Below the pieces are notes generated by a model, which had not been told where the DNA came from, did not search any database, and worked only from the letters and a program-made list of their open reading frames with translations. A stretch of 64,000 nucleotides of DNA, taken from contig NZ_JTGN01000009.1 of the NCBI RefSeq assembly GCF_000797495.1, positions 101,528 through 165,527 of the forward strand, written 5' to 3'. Numbering within the stretch: position 1 is the stretch's first letter; each line of letters opens with the position of its first letter. The translations under genes were made by a program, and so were the position numbers. This document shows, piece after piece, positions 62,226 through 64,000 of this stretch. Origin of the DNA: Robinsoniella peoriensis (lineage in GTDB: Bacteria > Bacillota > Clostridia > Lachnospirales > Lachnospiraceae).

Positions 62226-62494
62226 AGTAACTCGTTTCCGGTACTGGAGTTTAAAGACTCATCGAAAGGTTCGCCAGCCGCAACGTCAGTTACCTGCTAA
62301 GCCCCTTGGGCTTATTTCTTTTTGCTTTTGTTTACTGGCTCACCCGTAAACGGGTCAATATACTTCTTCAAAGACATTTGATCATATTCCAAATCTTCCT
62401 TCAGTTGATTCCGAATATACTCTTCTATCTTTTTTGCATTTTTTCCTACTGTATCCACATAGGCCGACAAAAAAGTCAGACCGACAAACAACCA
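62226..62494 (-). mobile_element. IS200/IS605-type element remnant (TnpA 3' end plus right end)
   Basis: On the minus strand an open frame ends at 62312 with YVDTVGKNAKKIEEYIRNQ and YIDPFTGEPV followed by Lys-rich residues. This is the C-terminus of a Y1-transposase of the IS200/IS605 type. GCCC/GGGC hairpin sequence and a conserved-looking end follow down to about 62226, where the ATPase fragment begins. The 5' part of the transposase is absent. Confidence 0.65.
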
Positions 62495-62530
62495 AAATTT
62501 CCTCGTTTTATAAGTATATTTGTGTTGATT

Positions 62531-62544
62531 TATCGGTCTAAAAC
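62531..62544 (+). repeat. 14-bp inverted repeat, left copy
   Basis: TATCGGTCTAAAAC is the exact reverse complement of 63847-63860, at the other end of the recombinase. These could be recombination sites or ends of the recombinase-carrying element. Confidence 0.6.
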
Positions 62545-62577
62545 CATTGTAATAATCTCAGGAGGATTATTACAATG
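62545..62577 (+). promoter_or_regulatory. Hairpin masking the recombinase start codon
   Basis: A perfect 13-bp inverted repeat (arm CATTGTAATAATC) has TCAGGAG, containing the ribosome binding site, as its loop, and ends exactly on the ATG at 62575-62577. In mRNA the start codon would be fully paired. Confidence 0.8.
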
Positions 62578-63879
62578 AAAAAATATAATATTTTTGATGA
62601 ACTGGCATTTGATACAAAACAGAAACTGCTTTCTTTTTGTGATTTTGCACCCAAGACATTATCCCGTTATGACAGTATTGTTGAACTGTTCAAAAAAGCG
62701 ATGGAGGACTCAGGAATGGTCTTTTCACTTTCACGCGTCCAAAAATGTCTTGACTGTTTCATCGCATTTAACAATTACAGTGATTACACTTACAAAAACT
62801 ACAGGAGGATCATTCTTCTTCTCAACGATAATTATATCGGAGAATTAAATTGCTAGAAGATTTTCCCATCTAATTAATGATTATATCGAAAGGCTCCGGC
62901 TTGATCTTAAAAGCGAAAAGACTGTCACAACCTACATTGAGGGCCTGGAAAGTTTCAGATCCTATCTGTATCGGCAGATGAAGCTGAATATCGAAAAAAT
63001 TCAGTACAGTGATATCGACGATGACACGATCAGACACTTCCTTAAGTATCTGACTGAATCCGGACATTCTCTTTCTACAAGAAACATCAAACTTATTTCC
63101 ATCAAAGGCTATATCAGATACTATGCGGAAAAAGATATCACTTTACTACCTTTATAGCTAAGGGTTTCAAAAATCAAAACAAAGAAGGTTTCTCCAAAGA
63201 AGCATAACTGGATATCGGTCGAACAGATACAAGTCCTGCTGGAGCAGCCTTCTAAAAGCAGAACCGTTATCATGGATCGATTTATACTGTTGATACTTTT
63301 TTCTACCGGAATGAGATTAAATGAGCTGCTGGAATGCCGGATTGGTGCAGTCCATCTATTCGGCAAAGATTCTTACATATATATCAAAGGAAAAGGCGAT
63401 AAAGAGCGGGTGATTCCGATCACCAAAGAGACGATTGATAATATAAAAGTCTACCTGGGACTTTTTCATAAAACTTTCAATAACGAGGATTTTCTTATAT
63501 ATACAATACATGATGGGCTCAGGCATAAAATGTCAGCGGATAATGTACAGAGAATTGTCAAAAAGTATGCAGATATGGCAAAAAGTACAGATGACGATTT
63601 TCCTGAACTTCATCCACATATGCTCAGGCATTCCTATGGAGCGGTTCTATACAGAAACAATATGTCAAAAGCAGAGATTGCAAGCTGTTGGGTCATGAAC
63701 AGGAATCCACCACTGAAATCTACGTTGAAACCGATGTTGATATGATCAGAGATTCCTTAAAACAGATATGCAAAGATGACCAGGAAGATTTATTTAAGTC
63801 ATTAAGTACAGATGAAAGGAAAAAACTCAAAGGGGAATCCTATAAAGTTTTAGACCGATATCGCTCTAAATCTACATAG
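62575..63879 (+). pseudogene. Tyrosine recombinase/integrase, disrupted by three lesions
   Basis: The pieces together span about 430 codons. The N-terminal part (62575-62856) ends early at TAG, and the protein continues in the next frame from about 62855 (RRFSHLINDYIERLRLDLKS), a frameshift. In that frame TAG at 63155-63157 interrupts the core-binding domain. The catalytic domain follows: GMRLNELLE (first Arg), HPHMLRHSYG (His-x-x-Arg). Near 63683 one A seems lost, so LGHEQESTTEIYVETD with the Tyr nucleophile is only in the third piece (ending at 63879). Family: phage/transposon XerC/D-like integrase. Confidence 0.85.
63847..63860 (+). repeat. 14-bp inverted repeat, right copy
   Basis: GTTTTAGACCGATA, exact reverse complement of 62531-62544. 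It lies within the last codons of the recombinase frame, 19 nt before its stop. Confidence 0.6.
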
Positions 63880-64000
63880 TATCCTCTGCACCAAAAGTGT
63901 CTATTTCCATACTTATATTTGAGATTAGCATGTCTCTCATATATCATTAAGGTACTTTTTCCCTTTAAATACCCTACAAAATCTGACACACTTATCTTTG

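Noticed and set aside
62475..62490. Third copy of the GGTCT/AGACC recombination motif
   Set aside because: The similar GTCGGTCTGAC lies in the coding part of the IS200/IS605 transposase remnant and matches only 7-8 bases.
1..64000. tRNA, rRNA, tmRNA or known riboswitch genes
   Set aside because: No T-loop GTTCGAATCC-type signature in a cloverleaf context, no rRNA-like conserved blocks and no T-box or purine-type core were seen; a covariance search would be needed to exclude them fully.
63880..64000. Further gene after the recombinase
   Set aside because: The last 121 bases are AT-rich and hold no open frame with a start signal.

Overview
The window looks like a chromosomal segment of a gut-type Bacillota, most likely Lachnospiraceae. 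This is inferred from the strong AGGAGG-type ribosome binding sites, the moderate GC content, ATPase-less LplABC/YtcQP-type sugar transporters, membrane-anchored AraC regulators, uroporphyrinogen-decarboxylase-family genes in sugar operons, and an Rpn-type nuclease. No rRNA, tRNA or CRISPR array was recognised.

Region 1 to 32 kb is a glycan-utilisation island, mostly on the minus strand. It opens with two large secreted proteins whose domains are joined by Glu/Thr-rich repeat linkers: a partial discoidin-like protein at 1-1544 and a beta-helix multidomain protein at 2026-6924. Next is an operon of oxidoreductase, lipoprotein binding protein, two permeases and a predicted glycosidase (7141-14119), divergent from a membrane AraC regulator (14332-16719). 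A second block holds a GH38 alpha-mannosidase, a predicted six-hairpin glycosidase, four uroporphyrinogen-decarboxylase-family proteins, another binding protein with two permeases, and a second membrane AraC regulator (16838-32233). Neither transporter has its own ATPase, so a shared ATPase elsewhere is expected.

Region 32 to 41.5 kb holds an Rpn nuclease, a FtsX-type ABC exporter with a two-component system and candidate response-regulator boxes, a GH43-like enzyme, and an AraC regulator with a VOC protein. Region 41.7 to 49.6 kb is a ribose-type sugar ABC transporter with an alpha/beta hydrolase, divergent from a regulator that fuses a LacI protein to a solute-binding-protein domain. Region 49.6 to 55 kb has an ArsC-like gene behind a consensus promoter and an unusual UGA-containing small ORF, a BcrAB-type ABC transporter, a two-component system and D-serine ammonia-lyase.

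Region 55 to 61 kb encodes a probable aldose-to-triose route: class II aldolase, PfkB kinase, AraC regulator, xylose-isomerase-like protein and 1-phosphofructokinase-like kinase. An exact 12-mer is shared by the upstream regions of the aldolase and isomerase operons. Region 61 to 64 kb is a graveyard: an ECF sigma remnant, a truncated metal P-type ATPase, an IS200/IS605 remnant and a tyrosine recombinase with three lesions.

The most unusual signal is a structured leader found three times (18862-18968, 24991-25097, 56365-56444). Each copy is an open reading frame beginning TTG and has an outer stem. A nearly invariant 3' hairpin carries a compensatory pair change that alters both encoded residues, which suggests selection on RNA. 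The two longer copies can also form a pseudoknot.
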